From JACDAS01 sp046262415 (GTDB taxonomy: Bacteria > Actinomycetota > Thermoleophilia > Gaiellales > Gaiellaceae): a stretch of DNA of 7,677 bases. The position numbers and the translations under genes were made by a program. This document shows, piece by piece, positions 6,456-7,677 of this stretch. The stretch spans positions 1-7,677 of the forward strand of contig JBHEMU010000068.1 of NCBI GenBank assembly GCA_046262415.1, read 5' to 3'. The notes beneath the pieces are model-generated. The model worked only from the letters and a program-made list of their open reading frames with translations. It was not told the DNA's origin and did not search any database. The stretch's first letter is position 1, and each line of letters begins with the position of its first letter.

Positions 6456-6530
6456 GGCGACAGTGTCCCGGCCGGTTGTGGCGACGCCCCCAGGGACATG
6501 TCCTGGGGCCAGGCCCGGAGACGTGTCCCC
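6456..6530. promoter_or_regulatory. Cluster of three GACA/TGTC-type dyads
   Basis: Three short imperfect palindromes follow one another in the dinB-sodA gap: GGCGACAGTGTCCC (6456-6469), CAGGGACATGTCCTGGGG (6491-6508) and GGAGACGTGTCCCC (6517-6530). Their centres are about 35 and 25 bases apart. The middle one extends to a long near-palindrome, CCCCAGG to CCTGGGG (6488-6508), with one extra G. An outer pair, GGCCGGT.. (6470-6481) and CCACCGGCC (6529-6537), could enclose the middle hairpin. They could be operators or a REP-like structured repeat. Confidence 0.55.
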
Positions 6531-6561
6531 ACCGGCCGAGGCTGCGGGCAAGTGCACACGG

Positions 6562-6590
6562 TGACACAATCGAGCGGCACCTGACACGAT
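6562..6590 (+). promoter_or_regulatory. TGACACNAT direct repeat upstream of sodA
   Basis: TGACACAAT (6562-6570) and TGACACGAT (6582-6590) are the same nonamer with one change, 20 bases apart start to start, close to two helical turns. The second copy touches the sodA ribosome site, so a protein bound here could block transcription or translation. Chance recurrence is possible. Confidence 0.3.
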
Positions 6591-6600
6591 GGGAGGACGC

Positions 6601-7224
6601 ATGCCGTACGAGGTCCCGCCGCTGCCCTACGACTACGCCGCGCTCGAGCCGCACATCGACGAGCAGACGATGCGCGTGCACCACGACAAGCACCACCAGG
6701 CCTACGTCGACAACGCCAACAAGGCGCTCGAGGGCAGCGACTGGGCCGAGCGCCCCGTCGAGGAGCTGCTGACGAACCTCGACTCGATCCCCGAGGCGGG
6801 GCGCGCAGCCGTCCGCAACAACGCCGGCGGTCACGCGAACCACACGCTCTTCTGGGAGATCATGGCGCCCGGCGGCGGCGGTGAGCCCGGCGGTGCCCTC
6901 GGCGAGGCGATCGCGTCCACGTTCGGCAGCCTCGACGCGCTCTCGGCGCAGGTGAACGACGCCGGCGTCAAGCGCTTCGGCAGCGGCTGGACGTGGCTCG
7001 TCCACGACGAGTCGGGCCTGGCCGTGATCTCGACGCCGAACCAGGACTCCCCGGTCTCCGAGGGCAAGACACCGCTGCTCGGGATCGACGTCTGGGAGCA
7101 CGCGTACTACCTGCGCTACCAGAACCGCCGTCCGGACTACCTGGCCGCCTGGTGGAACGTCGTCAACTGGCCGGAGGTCGAGCGCCGCTTCGAGCAGGCG
7201 ACGGGGACCGGGCTCAGCGCCTGA
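6601..7224 (+). CDS. sodA: Superoxide dismutase, Fe/Mn family (Mn-type signature)
   Basis: A 207-residue cytosolic enzyme that dismutes superoxide to oxygen and hydrogen peroxide. It opens with the family N-terminus (Y3 to L15, PPLPYDYAAL) and has all four metal ligands: H27 (in M24-R-V-H-H-D-K-H-H), H81 (in G76-G-H-A-N-H81-T-L-F-W), D163 and H167 (in D163-V-W-E-H-A-Y-Y). G77 together with Q148 (in N-Q-D-S-P) is the pattern of manganese enzymes rather than iron ones, although cambialistic use is possible. ATG 6601 is preferred over the in-frame ATG 6589: GGGAGG (6591-6596) lies just upstream, and the family sequence begins at MPYEVPPLPY. The length is typical and no signal peptide is present. 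The stop overlaps the convergent gene by 11 bases. Upstream lie the TGACACNAT repeat and the GACA/TGTC dyads, candidate control sites. Confidence 0.97.
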   Translation: MPYEVPPLPYDYAALEPHIDEQTMRVHHDKHHQAYVDNANKALEGSDWAERPVEELLTNLDSIPEAGRAAVRNNAGGHANHTLFWEIMAPGGGGEPGGALGEAIASTFGSLDALSAQVNDAGVKRFGSGWTWLVHDESGLAVISTPNQDSPVSEGKTPLLGIDVWEHAYYLRYQNRRPDYLAAWWNVVNWPEVERRFEQATGTGLSA

Positions 7225-7651
7225 CGATCACGACCGGGAAGTAGTCCGTGTAGCGCGTCCACGGTCGCCGAGTCAGCTTGAAGGCACGGCCGACGCACGC
7301 GTCCGAGATCCGGACGAACGTCAGCGTCGCGCCGCTCCGCTGGAAGCGATAGGAGCCCGATCCCTTGCAGCCGCCCTCGGGGGGGAAGACCAGCGTGGCA
7401 CCGCGGACCTTGAGGATGCCGGCGTCGTGCCCGACCCCGTACGGGGACACGAACGCGGCGCGCCCCCGGGCGCCGATCGCGAGCTCCCAGCGCCCCTTGG
7501 GCTTCGTGCCGGGGCCGAGCGGCAGGAAGGTCTCGAACGCGCCGACGAGGGCCTGGGGCATGCGAGCCGACGGCGCCGTCTGCCCGGGTGACGCGACCGC
7601 GGCGGCCGCAAGCACGGCGGGAACGATGAGCAGGGACCTCGCGCGCGTCAC
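7214..7651 (-). CDS. Small exported protein of unknown function
   Basis: A 145-residue protein with a clear Sec-type signal peptide: positive charges in MTRAR, then a hydrophobic core (about 6-20, LLIVPAVLAAAAVA), with a likely cleavage site near A20 or A29. There is no lipobox cysteine. The mature part is about 120 residues and rich in predicted beta strands (GRWELAIGARGRAAFV, GATLVF, GATLTFVRI). Its only cysteines, C95 and C119, could form a disulfide. The end has the pattern SDACVGRAFKLTRRPWTR, which I recall from uncharacterised lipocalin-like actinobacterial proteins; I cannot confirm this here. The start is GTG 7651 with TAGAAT seven bases upstream. The stop lies inside sodA, an 11-base tail-to-tail overlap. 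It may bind a small molecule outside the cell, but this is a guess from the apparent fold. Confidence 0.75.
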   Translation of the reverse strand: MTRARSLLIVPAVLAAAAVASPGQTAPSARMPQALVGAFETFLPLGPGTKPKGRWELAIGARGRAAFVSPYGVGHDAGILKVRGATLVFPPEGGCKGSGSYRFQRSGATLTFVRISDACVGRAFKLTRRPWTRYTDYFPVVIVRR

Positions 7652-7658
7652 GGCCCCG

Positions 7659-7664
7659 ATTCTA
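7659..7664 (-). promoter_or_regulatory. Putative -10 box (TAGAAT), leaderless promoter of the exported-protein gene
   Basis: On the minus strand TAGAAT (five of six consensus bases) ends seven bases before GTG 7651, with no Shine-Dalgarno sequence between. Any -35 element would fall at or beyond the window edge. Confidence 0.45.
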
Positions 7665-7677
7665 AGCGGTTCCGGGA

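Noticed and set aside
6404..6480. LexA (SOS) box upstream of dinB
   Set aside because: No GAAC-N4-GTTC or close variant is visible; the nearby dyads have a different core (GACA/TGTC).
6404..6580. N-terminal extension of dinB to an ATG at 6580
   Set aside because: The added 59 residues are Pro/Ala-rich with no family match, cover the intergenic dyads, and precede the normal Pol IV N-terminus at GTG 6403.
6589..6600. Upstream ATG 6589 as the sodA start
   Set aside because: The GGGAGG site falls inside these codons, and family proteins begin at the position equivalent to ATG 6601.

Overview
This window is a very GC-rich stretch, with G or C in most third codon positions. It reads like an actinobacterial chromosome. 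Coenzyme F420 genes, an actinobacterial-style GAF/GGDEF protein, GTG/CTG starts and apparently leaderless promoters suggest a soil actinobacterium of the Thermoleophilia/Gaiellales type. That placement is an inference from gene content and base composition; no marker gene is present. There are eight genes and no tRNA, rRNA, CRISPR array or transposase.

Layout. Positions 1-2493 (+) hold a tightly coupled run: the 3' end of cofD, an NADPH:F420 oxidoreductase starting with an unusual CTG, a stand-alone cofE, and a two-domain cupin. Each stop codon overlaps the next start by the pattern NTGA. The first three make F420 and move hydride between F420 and NADP; the bicupin's role is unknown. A related single-domain cupin (2472-2957, -) converges on it and overlaps it by 22 bases. 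Diverging from that cupin is a large soluble diguanylate cyclase, GAF-GGDEF-GAF-GAF (2941-5145, +), with intact catalytic and inhibitory sites. Positions 5146-5344 contain a tandemly duplicated double-hairpin element between convergent genes. Then come dinB (5345-6403, -), a 197-base intergenic region rich in dyads (6404-6600), a Mn-type superoxide dismutase gene (6601-7224, +), and a small secreted protein of unknown function (7214-7651, -) that overlaps the sodA end by 11 bases.

How it works together. The F420 run is one functional unit. The other genes (c-di-GMP signalling, translesion polymerase, superoxide dismutase, exported protein) look like separately transcribed housekeeping or stress genes. 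All three minus-strand genes have a TANNNT box 6-8 bases upstream of the chosen start, the signature of leaderless transcripts. The least explained parts are the two intergenic regions: the duplicated hairpin element at 5149-5332 and the three GACA/TGTC-type dyads at 6456-6530 in front of sodA. I found no clear novel defence or mobile system.
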